Assembly (NCBI GenBank): GCA_022777285.1
Contig: JALFGN010000058.1
Location: 50,662-114,661 of the forward strand
Reading direction: 5' to 3'
Origin: Blautia sp.
GTDB taxonomy: Bacteria; Bacillota; Clostridia; Lachnospirales; Lachnospiraceae
Length of the DNA: 64,000 nt
The notes under the pieces are model-generated. The model made no database searches and was not told the DNA's origin. It saw only the letters and a list, made by a program, of their open reading frames with translations. Below are positions 27,702 to 36,570 of the stretch, one piece after another (the first letter of the stretch is position 1; the number at the start of each line of letters is the position of its first letter). The translations under genes and the position numbers were made by a program.

Positions 27702-28544
27702 ATGAGCGAAGAAAAGAAACAATGTGACAGCAAGAGCTGCGACAAAAAAAGCTGTGAAGGATGCAGCCATGCAAAGGAAGGCGGCATTCCAAAAGAGCAG
27801 CTGAATGCTTATTCAGATGTTAAGAAAGTAATTGGTGTAGTCAGCGGCAAAGGAGGCGTTGGAAAGTCCTTTGTAACGGCATCTCTGGCAAACGAAATGG
27901 CTGCAAGAGGATATCGCGTGGGAATCCTGGATGCAGATATTACAGGACCTTCCATTCCGAGAATGTATGGACTCAAAGGTGCTGCCCAGGCAGATGACAA
28001 CGGCATTTATCCAATGCTGACAGAGAATGATATTAAGATTATGTCCATCAATCTTCTCCTGCCGCAGGAAGAAACACCGGTTATCTGGAGAGGGCCGATC
28101 CTGGCAAATATGGTAAAACAGTTCTGGACAGATGTAATCTGGGGAGAATTGGATTATCTCTTTGTAGATATGCCTCCGGGAACAGGAGATGTACCTCTGA
28201 CTGTGTTCCAGTCTCTTCCGGTAGATGGTGTGGTAATTGTTACTTCTCCGCAGGATCTGGTTCGTATGATTGTTAAGAAAGCTTATAATATGGCTGAGAT
28301 GATGAAGATTCCGGTAGCCGGACTGGTAGAAAACTACAGCTTTGTGAAATGTCCGGACTGTGGAAAAGAAATTCATGTGTTTGGAGAGAGCAAGGTGGAT
28401 GCAGTAGGAGCAGAACTGAATGTTCCTGTTATGGCAAAAATGCCTCTGGAACCGGAACTGGCTGCACTGGTAGATGCAGGAAAATTTGCAGAAGTGAGAA
28501 ATGAATATCTGAGCAAAGGCGTGCAGTATCTGCCAAAAGCATAA
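27702..28544 (+). CDS. Mrp/ApbC/NBP35-type Fe-S cluster carrier ATPase
   Basis: This deviant-Walker P-loop ATPase is expected to assemble or carry iron-sulfur clusters. GKGGVGKS lies at 49-56 and the second active segment near DMPPGTGDVPLT. The N-terminal tail holds four Cys (8, 13, 18, 21), as in NBP35-type proteins, and a CPDCG pair near 223-227 is the usual bridging cluster site. The ATG at 27702 follows AAAGGA; an earlier in-frame ATG overlaps the repressor gene. At 280 residues it is a normal member. It is likely co-transcribed with the CsoR-family gene. Confidence 0.92.
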   Translation: MSEEKKQCDSKSCDKKSCEGCSHAKEGGIPKEQLNAYSDVKKVIGVVSGKGGVGKSFVTASLANEMAARGYRVGILDADITGPSIPRMYGLKGAAQADDNGIYPMLTENDIKIMSINLLLPQEETPVIWRGPILANMVKQFWTDVIWGELDYLFVDMPPGTGDVPLTVFQSLPVDGVVIVTSPQDLVRMIVKKAYNMAEMMKIPVAGLVENYSFVKCPDCGKEIHVFGESKVDAVGAELNVPVMAKMPLEPELAALVDAGKFAEVRNEYLSKGVQYLPKA

Positions 28545-28740
28545 AGGATATCGTGAGAAAGTGTGACAAAAATTTTGCGAAAAGTCTGTGGATTTTGCGT
28601 TCTGTTTTAGTAGTACGCTAAAGTGGTCAGAGAGCCTGTTGTGATTTTATACATTCACAGAAATGATATTTTTGCGTGAATGGTGAAATCCTACAAAAAC
28701 CATGGGTTTTCAAGGGATTTCAGCTGATGCGCGGCAAGGA
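28545..28740 (+). other. Gene-free stretch with a long hairpin
   Basis: No ORF with a ribosome site is visible. The main structure is an imperfect hairpin at 28684-28722 (TGAAATCC with GGATTTCA, and AAAACC with GGGTTTT inside), without a T run. TTTTGCG occurs three times (28572, 28593, 28670 region). Its role is unknown; it may end or process the mrp transcript. Confidence 0.4.
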
Positions 28741-28769
28741 TTGACAAATTCCCTGATTGCTGTCATAAT
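28741..28769 (+). promoter_or_regulatory. Promoter of the HPr-like gene
   Basis: TTGACA (28741-28746), 17 bases, CATAAT (28764-28769): near-consensus. It leaves a leader of about 75 bases ending in AAGGAGAGGTG. Confidence 0.8.
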
Positions 28770-28849
28770 ACGCCTAAAATAAAAGAAGCAAGAAAGCCTT
28801 GAGAAGTACTGTCAGGTAGATTGTTTTCTGAAAAAGGAGAGGTGAGATT

Positions 28850-29077
28850 ATGGTAGAACGCCAGATTAAGCTGTTTGAAGTAAGCGATGTGCAGAAATTT
28901 GTAAATGCAGCCAGCAGATGTGACTTTGATATTGATGTTTTTTACAACAGAGTAGTAGTTGATGCGAAATCTATTCTTGGTGTATTTAGCCTGGATTTAA
29001 CTCGAACTTTGACAGTAAGATGCAACGGCCATGATGACAGATTTGATAAATTTTTACAGCAGTATGCAGTGGCATAA
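28850..29077 (+). CDS. HPr-like protein lacking the phosphorylatable His
   Basis: The 75-residue protein looks like a shortened HPr. VVVDAKSILGVFSLDL (36-50) matches the HPr region around regulatory Ser46, here Ser41, and the rest fits the small alpha/beta fold. The N-terminal loop that carries the catalytic His15 and Arg17 in HPr is not conserved: the protein has FEVSDVQKFVNAAS and contains no His there. Aligned without gaps from FVNAAS, the His position falls on Glu10. It cannot act as a normal PTS phosphocarrier and may be regulatory, as Crh is in Bacillus. It has its own strong promoter and terminator. Confidence 0.75.
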   Translation: MVERQIKLFEVSDVQKFVNAASRCDFDIDVFYNRVVVDAKSILGVFSLDLTRTLTVRCNGHDDRFDKFLQQYAVA

Positions 29078-29083
29078 TTTCAG

Positions 29084-29152
29084 AGATACATAAAAAAGAA
29101 AAAGGAATTCCATCATAAGGTGGACTTCCTTTTTCTTTTTTATGCATCTCTG
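29084..29152 (+). terminator. Terminator after the HPr-like gene
   Basis: A very long stem: AGAGATACATAAAAAAGAAA and onward pairs with its complement ending ATGCATCTCT, with an AAGGAA/TTCCTT core and T-rich arms. Confidence 0.85.
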
Positions 29153-29186
29153 TACAGGAACACAGGTTCGTGGTAAAATGCTGATT

Positions 29187-31553
29187 ATGGATGAATTAAA
29201 AAAGAAGAAAGAAAAAATCAGGATTTCTGTACGCAATCTGGTGGAATTTATTCTGCGAAGCGGAGATCTGGATAATCGAAGGACGGCTTCCCAGGATCGG
29301 GATGCGATGCAGAAAGGAAGCAGAATACACAGAAAAATACAAAAGCAGATGGGAATCGGCTATCAGGCAGAAGTTCCGCTTACATGGGAAGAAGAATATG
29401 AGAGTTTTATCATTTGTCTGGAAGGAAGGGCAGACGGAATTCTGACAGAAGGGGAAAATGTAACCATAGATGAAATCAAGGGTGTTTATCTGGATCTGGA
29501 TTATCTGCAGGAACCAATACCTGTACATAAAGCACAGGCTATGTGTTATGCTTGCATTTACGGACGGCAGATTCATGCAGAAACCATTGCTGTCCGGATG
29601 ACGTACTGTCATCTGGAATCCGAGCAAATCCGGCGTTTTACAGAAGAACTCTCGATGGCATGGCTGAATCAGTGGTTTGAAGATCTGTTGGCACAGTATT
29701 ATAAGTGGGCCTGTTTTCAGCAGAAACAAAGGGAAAAACGCAGAGATTCCATGCAGGGACTGGAATTTCCATTCCCTTACAGAGAGGGACAGAGAGAACT
29801 GACTGCAGGGGTCTATCACACATTTTTGGCAGGAAAGCAGTTGTTTATTCAGGCTCCTACAGGAATCGGCAAGACCATGGCCGCTTTGTTTCCGGCAGTA
29901 CGTGCAGTAGGAGAGGGATATGGAGATAAGATCTTTTATCTGACTGCGAAGACCATCACAAGAACAGTGGCAGAGGAAGCGTTTGCTGTCTTAAAAGAAA
30001 ACGGGCTGAACTATAAAACCTTGACCATCACAGCAAAAGAAAAACTGTGTCTCTGTGAAGAGGTAGACTGTAATCCGGAAAGCTGTCCTTATGCAAAAGG
30101 CCATTATGATCGGGTCAATGATGCAGTTTATGAATTACTGACAGAAGCAAGTACTTATGACAGAGAGTGTTTGCTGGAACAGGCAGAAAAGTGGAAGGTC
30201 TGCCCGTTTGAGATGTGTCTGGATACGGCAACCTGGGTGGATGCAGTGATCTGTGATTATAATTATGTATTTGATCCCAATGTATATCTGCGCCGGTTTT
30301 TCGGAGAGGGAGGAAAAGGGGATTATCTGTTTCTGATTGATGAGGCGCATAATCTTGTAGAACGTGGACGCAGGATGTACAGTGCTGTTTTGTGCAAAGA
30401 GGATTTTCTGGAAGTAAAAAAAACAGTGAAAAATCAAAGCAGAAAACTGGAAAAGCTGCTGGAGAAATGCAATCGGATGCTTCTGGAATACAAAAGAGAA
30501 TGTGAAGAATATGAAGTGCTGGACAGTATCAGCGCATTTTCCATGCAGCTGATGAATCTGCTGGGTGAAATGGAGAATTTTCTGGAACAGGATCGGGAAA
30601 AAGAGGTCCGTAAGGCAGTTCTGGAATTTTCCTTTCAGGTGCGGCATTTCCTGAATATGTATGATCTTCTGGATGAAAATTATGTGATCTATACCCATCA
30701 TGGAGCAGAAAACCGTTTTTATATTACGCTTTTTTGTGTGAATCCCAGTGTGAATCTTCAGGAATGCCTGAATAAAGGGCGGGGAGCTGTATTTTTTTCA
30801 GCTACTTTGGTGCCCATGGGATATTATCGTTCCTTGTTCAGTACAAGAGAGGATGATTATGCCATCTGTGCCCGTTCTCCTTTTCCAAAAGAAAATCGAA
30901 AGTTGCTGGTTGCCCGGGATGTAAGCAGCCGATATACCAGAAGAGGGCAGGAAGAGTACAGGAAAATTGCCCGGTATATCTGTCAGACGGCCGCAGCCAG
31001 AAAAGGAAATTATATGGTATTTTTTCCTTCTTATCGTATGCTGCAGGAGGTGTATGCGATTTACGAAAGTCTGGAAGAAAGCCGGGAGCTGGAATGTATG
31101 CTTCAGAAGAGTACCATGAGTGAAAAAGAGCGGGAAGAATTTTTGGGAAGATTTGAAGAGGAAAATGAGAAACCCCTGATTGGATTTTGTGTCATGGGAG
31201 GAATCTTTTCCGAAGGAATTGATCTGACCGGAGAAAAACTCATTGGGGCCATTGTAGTCGGAACGGGAATTCCACAAGTCGGACAGGAACGGGAAATTTT
31301 AAAAAATTATTATGATGAGAGGAAGCATTCCGGGTTTGATTATGCTTACCGCTATCCGGGAATGAATAAAGTACTTCAGGCAGCGGGCCGTGTCATACGG
31401 ACAAAAAAAGACCGGGGTGTGATTCTTCTGTTGGATGATCGCTTCCTGCAATCTGCTTATCGGGCATTGTTCCCTCTGGAATGGAGCGATTACCAGGTGT
31501 GTTCACTGGAAGATGAGAAAGAAAAACTGGAACAGTTCTGGAATCAGTCTTGA
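29187..31553 (+). CDS. DinG/XPD-type DNA helicase with N-terminal PD-(D/E)XK nuclease domain
   Basis: The protein (about 788 residues) joins a Cas4/PD-(D/E)XK-like nuclease domain (roughly 1-170, with GRADGI and IDEIKG) to a superfamily 2 Rad3/XPD helicase. Walker A is QAPTGIGKT, the DEAH box is LIDEAHN, and four Cys between them (CLC...DCNPESC) form the expected iron-sulfur site. This architecture is known in Firmicutes ATP-dependent helicases of presumed repair function. The start is uncertain: ATGs at 29178 and 29187 are possible and neither has a clear ribosome site. A TGTACA-17-TAAAAT promoter would start RNA at about 29186, so a nearly leaderless message is possible. Confidence 0.88.
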   Translation: MDELKKKKEKIRISVRNLVEFILRSGDLDNRRTASQDRDAMQKGSRIHRKIQKQMGIGYQAEVPLTWEEEYESFIICLEGRADGILTEGENVTIDEIKGVYLDLDYLQEPIPVHKAQAMCYACIYGRQIHAETIAVRMTYCHLESEQIRRFTEELSMAWLNQWFEDLLAQYYKWACFQQKQREKRRDSMQGLEFPFPYREGQRELTAGVYHTFLAGKQLFIQAPTGIGKTMAALFPAVRAVGEGYGDKIFYLTAKTITRTVAEEAFAVLKENGLNYKTLTITAKEKLCLCEEVDCNPESCPYAKGHYDRVNDAVYELLTEASTYDRECLLEQAEKWKVCPFEMCLDTATWVDAVICDYNYVFDPNVYLRRFFGEGGKGDYLFLIDEAHNLVERGRRMYSAVLCKEDFLEVKKTVKNQSRKLEKLLEKCNRMLLEYKRECEEYEVLDSISAFSMQLMNLLGEMENFLEQDREKEVRKAVLEFSFQVRHFLNMYDLLDENYVIYTHHGAENRFYITLFCVNPSVNLQECLNKGRGAVFFSATLVPMGYYRSLFSTREDDYAICARSPFPKENRKLLVARDVSSRYTRRGQEEYRKIARYICQTAAARKGNYMVFFPSYRMLQEVYAIYESLEESRELECMLQKSTMSEKEREEFLGRFEEENEKPLIGFCVMGGIFSEGIDLTGEKLIGAIVVGTGIPQVGQEREILKNYYDERKHSGFDYAYRYPGMNKVLQAAGRVIRTKKDRGVILLLDDRFLQSAYRALFPLEWSDYQVCSLEDEKEKLEQFWNQS

Positions 31554-31578
31554 CCGATGTGACAGGAAAAAGTATAAT
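31550..31578 (+). promoter_or_regulatory. ridA promoter
   Basis: TTGACC (31550-31555), 17 bases, TATAAT (31573-31578); the -35 overlaps the stop codon of the helicase gene. Confidence 0.8.
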
Positions 31579-31610
31579 GGACAGAATAAGACAGAAAGGG
31601 GAAATTGCAG

Positions 31611-31982
31611 ATGAAAGTAGTAAGTACAGAAAAAGCACCGGCAGCAATCGGACCGTATTCACAGGCAATGATCGTAAATGGGTTGGTATACACATCCGGA
31701 CAGATTGCCATTGATCCTGCAGTAGGAGATGTAACAGCAACGACCATTGAAGGACAGACCGAGCAGGTGATGAAAAATCTGGGAGAAGTTCTGAAAGCAG
31801 CAGGAAGCAGCTATGAAAAGGCAGTGAAAACAACTTGTTTTCTGGCTGATATGGGAGATTTCGCAGCATTTAACGAAATTTATGGAAAATATTTTACAGG
31901 AAAACCGGCACGTTCCTGTGTTGCAGTGAAAACACTTCCAAAGAATGTACTTTGTGAAGTGGAAGTAATTGCAGAAGTGTAA
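31611..31982 (+). CDS. ridA: RidA-family enamine/imine deaminase
   Basis: The protein hydrolyses reactive enamines and imines such as 2-aminoacrylate and protects PLP enzymes. Its 123 residues match the trimeric YjgF/RidA family: APAAIGPYSQA at the start, VYTSGQI, and the C-terminal ARSCVAVKTLPKNVLCEVEVIA with the conserved Arg and Glu. The ATG at 31611 follows AAAGGGG; a TTG two codons earlier is possible. It has its own promoter and terminator. Confidence 0.94.
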   Translation: MKVVSTEKAPAAIGPYSQAMIVNGLVYTSGQIAIDPAVGDVTATTIEGQTEQVMKNLGEVLKAAGSSYEKAVKTTCFLADMGDFAAFNEIYGKYFTGKPARSCVAVKTLPKNVLCEVEVIAEV

Positions 31983-31987
31983 GAAAA

Positions 31988-32026
31988 TGGCTGTACAGGC
32001 AGAGAAAAACCTGTACAGCCATTTTT
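31988..32026 (+). terminator. Terminator after ridA
   Basis: GGCTGTACAGG pairs with CCTGTACAGCC, followed by ATTTTTG. A short CCCC/GGGG hairpin follows at 32031-32042. Confidence 0.88.
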
Positions 32027-32123
32027 GTATCCCCCCACGGGGCTTGTGGAATACACTTGAGTCTGATAAAGTGTAACTAATAAAAAGCTAAAAAAGAGAA
32101 AAGAAGCTGCGAGGTCTTTACAT

Positions 32124-34568
32124 ATGGAAAAAATGCTGGATCGAATTGAATCCTATTGGAGTACGAGAGTAGAAGGATATTCAGAAGTCAATCAAAAAGA
32201 ACTGGAAGGAATGCAGAAGCAGGCATGGCTTCAGGTCCTGGAAAAAGAATTTCCCCCTGTTTCAAAAGAAGAAATAAAAATCCTGGATGTGGGAACCGGT
32301 CCGGGATTCTTCCCAAGAATTCTGGCAGAAGCCGGATATTCTGTAACTGCTGTGGATTATACACCGGAGATGCTGGAAAAAGCAGGAGAAAATGCAGGAG
32401 AATTCAGACACAGAATCCAGTTTTATCGAATGGATGCACAGAATCTGGAATTTGAAGATGCTGTTTTTGATGTGGTGATTTCCAGAAATCTGACCTGGAA
32501 TCTGGAGAAACCGGAGCAGGCATATAAGGAATGGTTTCGTGTCCTGAAACCGGGTGGAATCCTGTTGAATTTTGATGCCAACTGGTACGGGTATCTTTAT
32601 GATGAAGAAAAAAGAGAAGCTTATGAGCAGGATAGAAAGAATGTAGAAGCGAGCTGTATGGAGGATCATTACCTTTGTACAGATATTGATACGATGGAAC
32701 AGATTGCCCTTGAGATGCCTCTTTCTGCAAGAAATCGTCCTCTTTGGGATGAGAAAATATTGAAAAAAACAGGGTTTGCTTCTGTAAAGACAGATCCGGA
32801 TATCTGGAAACAGGTGTGGAGTCAGGAGGAAAAGCTGAATTACGGTTCTACTCCTATGTTTATGATTACCTGTGAGAAAGCAAAAGATTTTGTCCTGGGA
32901 AGCATCCGGGTAAAACCGGGAGAAACCTTTCATGGATGGGTCCATCTGGCAGGCGGAAGGTTTCCGCTTCCTGTATCCATTCTTCATGGAACCTGTCCTG
33001 GAAAAACGATGCTGGTAACGGCTGGTGTCCATGCGGGAGAATATGTGGGGATTCAGGCTGCCATTGAACTGGCACAGGAATTGAATCCGAAAAAAATCAA
33101 TGGTACAGTGATCATTGTAAAGGTGATAAACAGAGAAGGATTTGAGTGCAGAGGAGGAAGTCTTGGCGTAGCGGATCAGTTAAATCTCAACCGGGAATTT
33201 CCGGGGGATCCCAAAGGAACACCGACACAACAGCTGGCATGGGCCATATCCAGTGAGATTTTTCCACTGGCAGATTTTTATATGGATCTTCACTGTGGAG
33301 ATGATTATGAGGAATTGACGCCTTATGTGTATTATGCAGGCAAAGCAGAGGAAGCAGTCGTAGCAATGTCAAGAAAAATGGCAGAGCAGGTGGATGTACC
33401 TTACATGGTACGCTCTATGGTAGGAACGGGCGGAGCCTATAATTATGCAGCATCGGCAGGAATTCCAAGTATTCTTCTGGAACGTGGAGGTATGGGCGCC
33501 TGGACAATGGAAGAAGTACGTTCAGACAGAAGAGATGTGAGAAATATTCTTTGTGCCCTTGGAATTTACCAGGGACAAAGAGATTACAGAAAATATTATC
33601 CTCTGGATGTTGTGGATGTACAGTATCAGGCTGCTTCCTATGGCGGCTGCTGGTATCCGCGAAAGAAGCCGGGAGATATGGTTGTTGCCCGGGAAGTGCT
33701 CGGAGAAGTACGGGATTATGAAGGCAATTGTCTGGAAACCTGTCGCGCAGAATTTGACGGAGTCATTTTGTATCAGACTGGTTCTCTTCAGGTACTCAAA
33801 GAAGGTCCGATGATCGCGTATGGCAGAATTGTTCGGAACTTTGATGAAAGAAAAGAGCGAATTACAGAATACTGGACAAAACGAAGTGACAGTTTTCTGG
33901 AACAGCGAAGAGCAGAATTAAAAAGTCCTCTTGCAGGAAGATGGCTGACAGAAATTCAGAGACAGATTCCAACAGACAGGAAACTGAGGATTCTGGATGT
34001 GGGATGCGGTTCCGGCTTCTTTTCCATTCTTCTTGCAAAACAGGGATATGATGTGACTGGTACGGATCTTACACCGGAAATGGTAGTCAATTCCAAAAAG
34101 CTGGCAAAAGAAGAAGGAGTCGACTGCAGATTTCTGGTGATGGATGCAGAAAAACTGGAATTTGCCGATGCTGCCTTTGATGTGGTAATTTCCAGAAATC
34201 TTACCTGGACGTTGCCTTATGCAGATGTGGCGTATAAAGAATGGAAACGTGTGCTGAAGCCGGGAGGAATCCTCCTGAATTTTGATGCCAATTATGGGGC
34301 TTCTGATTTTTCCGATACGGATGCGCTGCCGGAAAATCATGCGCATCATACGTTAGGCGATGAAATGATGCAGGAATGTGAGGAACTGAAACGGCAGCTT
34401 CCGATCAGTACGTATGTCCGTCCGGCATGGGATCTGGATGTGCTGGGGAAAATGGGATTCCAGGAGTTTTCCATAGATCTCGGTGTGAGCCGTCGTGTGT
34501 ATCTGGAGCGGGATGAATTCTATAATCCGACGCCTATGTTTATGCTTTGCGGCAGAAAGAGTGAATAA
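32124..34568 (+). CDS. Three-domain fusion: SAM methyltransferase, M14 deacylase, SAM methyltransferase
   Basis: This 814-residue protein has an unusual layout. Residues 1-250 form a class I SAM methyltransferase (ILDVGTGPGFF at 53-63). Residues about 255-570 resemble the succinylglutamate desuccinylase/aspartoacylase branch of the M14 zinc family, with candidate ligands His303 and Glu306 in VHAGE and His390 in DLHCGD. Residues about 580-814 form a second methyltransferase (ILDVGCGSGFF near 622). The two methyltransferases share long stretches such as FDVVISRNLTW and VLKPGGILLNFDAN, so one arose by duplication. A GAGGT site precedes the ATG. It is directly followed by a LysR gene and a nickel/peptide ABC importer, suggesting it makes or breaks down the imported ligand. 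Substrates are unknown. Confidence 0.85.
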   Translation: MEKMLDRIESYWSTRVEGYSEVNQKELEGMQKQAWLQVLEKEFPPVSKEEIKILDVGTGPGFFPRILAEAGYSVTAVDYTPEMLEKAGENAGEFRHRIQFYRMDAQNLEFEDAVFDVVISRNLTWNLEKPEQAYKEWFRVLKPGGILLNFDANWYGYLYDEEKREAYEQDRKNVEASCMEDHYLCTDIDTMEQIALEMPLSARNRPLWDEKILKKTGFASVKTDPDIWKQVWSQEEKLNYGSTPMFMITCEKAKDFVLGSIRVKPGETFHGWVHLAGGRFPLPVSILHGTCPGKTMLVTAGVHAGEYVGIQAAIELAQELNPKKINGTVIIVKVINREGFECRGGSLGVADQLNLNREFPGDPKGTPTQQLAWAISSEIFPLADFYMDLHCGDDYEELTPYVYYAGKAEEAVVAMSRKMAEQVDVPYMVRSMVGTGGAYNYAASAGIPSILLERGGMGAWTMEEVRSDRRDVRNILCALGIYQGQRDYRKYYPLDVVDVQYQAASYGGCWYPRKKPGDMVVAREVLGEVRDYEGNCLETCRAEFDGVILYQTGSLQVLKEGPMIAYGRIVRNFDERKERITEYWTKRSDSFLEQRRAELKSPLAGRWLTEIQRQIPTDRKLRILDVGCGSGFFSILLAKQGYDVTGTDLTPEMVVNSKKLAKEEGVDCRFLVMDAEKLEFADAAFDVVISRNLTWTLPYADVAYKEWKRVLKPGGILLNFDANYGASDFSDTDALPENHAHHTLGDEMMQECEELKRQLPISTYVRPAWDLDVLGKMGFQEFSIDLGVSRRVYLERDEFYNPTPMFMLCGRKSE

Positions 34569-35510
34569 GTGATCGATTTCAAACAGTTAAAATATTTTGT
34601 TGTATGTACGGATGTGGGCTCTTTCAGCGAAGCAGCCAAGATCCTGTACACCACACAGTCCAATGTGAGCAAGGCTATAAAAGCGCTGGAAAAAACCGTG
34701 GGTGCCAGTCTTTTTACGAGAAAATCCAGAGGAATTGAGTTGACCGCACAGGGAAAGCATGTATATCAATATGCCTGCAAAATTATGGAAGAAGTAGGGG
34801 CGTTGGAGGATTTTGCCAAGCAGGGAGAAGCACAATGGCTGAATATCTCCTTTACGCCCAGTTCCTGGCTGGCAAATCGATTTGTAGAATTCTATAATCA
34901 AAATTATGAAAAAGACCTTCATTGCCACATTTATGCGACCAACGTACAGGAAATCATGCGGCGGGTAAGAGAAGGAAAAGACGATGCAGGATTTGTTTAT
35001 GTAATGGGAAGTCAGGAAGCCGATTTTCTGTATGATCTGAATCGAAATCAGCTGGAGTTTGTTCCCCTTGTGAATGTGGAAGCTATGCTGTATCTGGGAA
35101 AAGAGCATCCTCTGTGTAAAGAAAAGAAAATCAGTGCCGGAGATTTGAAGGAACTGCGTTTCATCCAGTGTTATCGGGATGAATTTATGGATAACAGTTA
35201 CTGGAAAATAAAGGATGAGGAAGAAAATACGCTTACAAATATGAACGTAGCAGTGGTTACAAACAGTGATTATATTATGGAACGTATGCTTACCAGAAGC
35301 AGGCTGGCCAATATCAGTGGAAACTATCTGACCAGTGATGAAAATCAGCTGCTTCATACAGGAATCCCTCTGAAGCAGGAAGATAATCAGGTGCTGTTCG
35401 GATATCTGATTCGTTCCGGGGAGGTTCCTGGGAAATATGCGTCTGCATTTGTGGAATTTGTGGAGAATGCTCTGAAAGAAAAACAGGAAAACTATGAAAA
35501 AATGGAATAG
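34569..35510 (+). CDS. LysR-family regulator of the ABC importer locus
   Basis: The 313-residue protein has the N-terminal winged helix (LKYFVVCTDVGSFSEAAKILYTTQSNVSKAIKALE) and a C-terminal periplasmic-binding-like effector domain. It starts at a GTG that directly abuts the stop codon of the fusion gene, so the two are translationally coupled. Its position between the fusion and the importer suggests that it controls both in response to a metal or ligand. A hairpin with a T-rich tail follows. Confidence 0.88.
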   Translation: MIDFKQLKYFVVCTDVGSFSEAAKILYTTQSNVSKAIKALEKTVGASLFTRKSRGIELTAQGKHVYQYACKIMEEVGALEDFAKQGEAQWLNISFTPSSWLANRFVEFYNQNYEKDLHCHIYATNVQEIMRRVREGKDDAGFVYVMGSQEADFLYDLNRNQLEFVPLVNVEAMLYLGKEHPLCKEKKISAGDLKELRFIQCYRDEFMDNSYWKIKDEEENTLTNMNVAVVTNSDYIMERMLTRSRLANISGNYLTSDENQLLHTGIPLKQEDNQVLFGYLIRSGEVPGKYASAFVEFVENALKEKQENYEKME

Positions 35511-35527
35511 ATAAGGAAGAAAAAAGA

Positions 35528-35572
35528 ATAGCTGCATAACCCCTGGGTAGGGTTGTACAGCTATTTTGCTTT
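35528..35572 (+). terminator. Hairpin terminator after the LysR gene
   Basis: AATAGCTG pairs with CAGCTATT and ATAACCC with GGGTTGT; TTGCTTTTG follows. Its right arm contains the -35 of the next promoter. Confidence 0.65.
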
Positions 35573-35581
35573 TGTTATAAT
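35553..35581 (+). promoter_or_regulatory. Promoter of the nik-type ABC operon
   Basis: TTGTAC (35553-35558), 17 bases, TATAAT (35576-35581). The -35 lies inside the preceding terminator stem, so readthrough and initiation are physically linked. Confidence 0.7.
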
Positions 35582-35622
35582 AATAACAATCAAAAAGTAA
35601 TATGAAAAAAAGGAATAAGAAA

Positions 35623-36570
35623 ATGAAAAAATATATCAGGAACCGATTACTGCAGTTGATTCCGATTCTATTAGGAATTACATTTCTTTCTTTTCTTTTG
35701 ATGCAGTCTTCTGCGATGGATGCAGTGGATGTAATGGAGCAGAATACAGGAGGTGTAATGTCCGAAGAGGAGAAGGAAGCGGTGAGAGCCGAACTTGGTT
35801 TGGATAAGCCTTTGCCGGAACAATACATAAGATGGCTTGGAGGGGTACTTACGGGAGATATGGGAGTGTCTTATATATCCGGTCAGCCGGTATTTCGTAC
35901 ATTTCTGTCAAAACTGCCGGCCACGATTGCATTGACAATGACCTCTGTATTGTTGACTGTGCTGATTTCGATTCCTCTTGGAATTTTATCAGCCGTGAAG
36001 CAAAACCGGTTTACCGACTACATGATACGATTTTTCAGTTTTATAGGGAATTCTCTGCCGAACTTTTTTATTTCCCTGTTGCTGATCTACTTTTTTTCTC
36101 TGAAACTGGGATGGTTTCCTGTTATGGGAAATAACCAGGGATGGAAAAGCATTGTTTTGCCTACATTGACGTTAACCCTTGCCATGGCATCAAAATATAC
36201 AAGGCAGATTCGGGCTACCGTGTTGGAAGAAATGGGAAAAGATTATGTGCAGGGAGCACGGGCCAGAGGAATACAGGAAAACAGAATCCTCTATTTCAGT
36301 GTATTGAAAGCTTCCATGCTGACGATTGTGACACTTCTTGCCTTATCCATCGGCTCTCTTCTTGGAGGAACTGCCATTGTGGAGTCCATATTTATGTGGG
36401 ATGGAGTAGGAAAGATGGCAGTGGATGCCATAACAACCCGTGATTATCCGGTCATTCAGGCTTATGTGATCTGGATGGCGGTCATCTATGTGGTGGTCAA
36501 TCTTGTGACAGATCTCATCTACTGTTACCTGGATCCCAGAATTCGTGTGGAACAGGAGGAAGCAGAATGA
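35623..36570 (+). CDS. Nickel/peptide-type ABC importer permease 1 (NikB/DppB-like)
   Basis: This inner-membrane permease (315 residues) has the family N-terminus (YIRNRLLQLIPILLGITFLSF), a large first extracytoplasmic loop, and six membrane spans with the EAA-type loop around MGKDYVQGARARGI. The ATG at 35623 fits AAAGGAA; an ATG 21 bases upstream is possible. It overlaps the second permease by four bases. The family imports nickel, nickel-ligand complexes, peptides or opines. Confidence 0.9.
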   Translation: MKKYIRNRLLQLIPILLGITFLSFLLMQSSAMDAVDVMEQNTGGVMSEEEKEAVRAELGLDKPLPEQYIRWLGGVLTGDMGVSYISGQPVFRTFLSKLPATIALTMTSVLLTVLISIPLGILSAVKQNRFTDYMIRFFSFIGNSLPNFFISLLLIYFFSLKLGWFPVMGNNQGWKSIVLPTLTLTLAMASKYTRQIRATVLEEMGKDYVQGARARGIQENRILYFSVLKASMLTIVTLLALSIGSLLGGTAIVESIFMWDGVGKMAVDAITTRDYPVIQAYVIWMAVIYVVVNLVTDLIYCYLDPRIRVEQEEAE

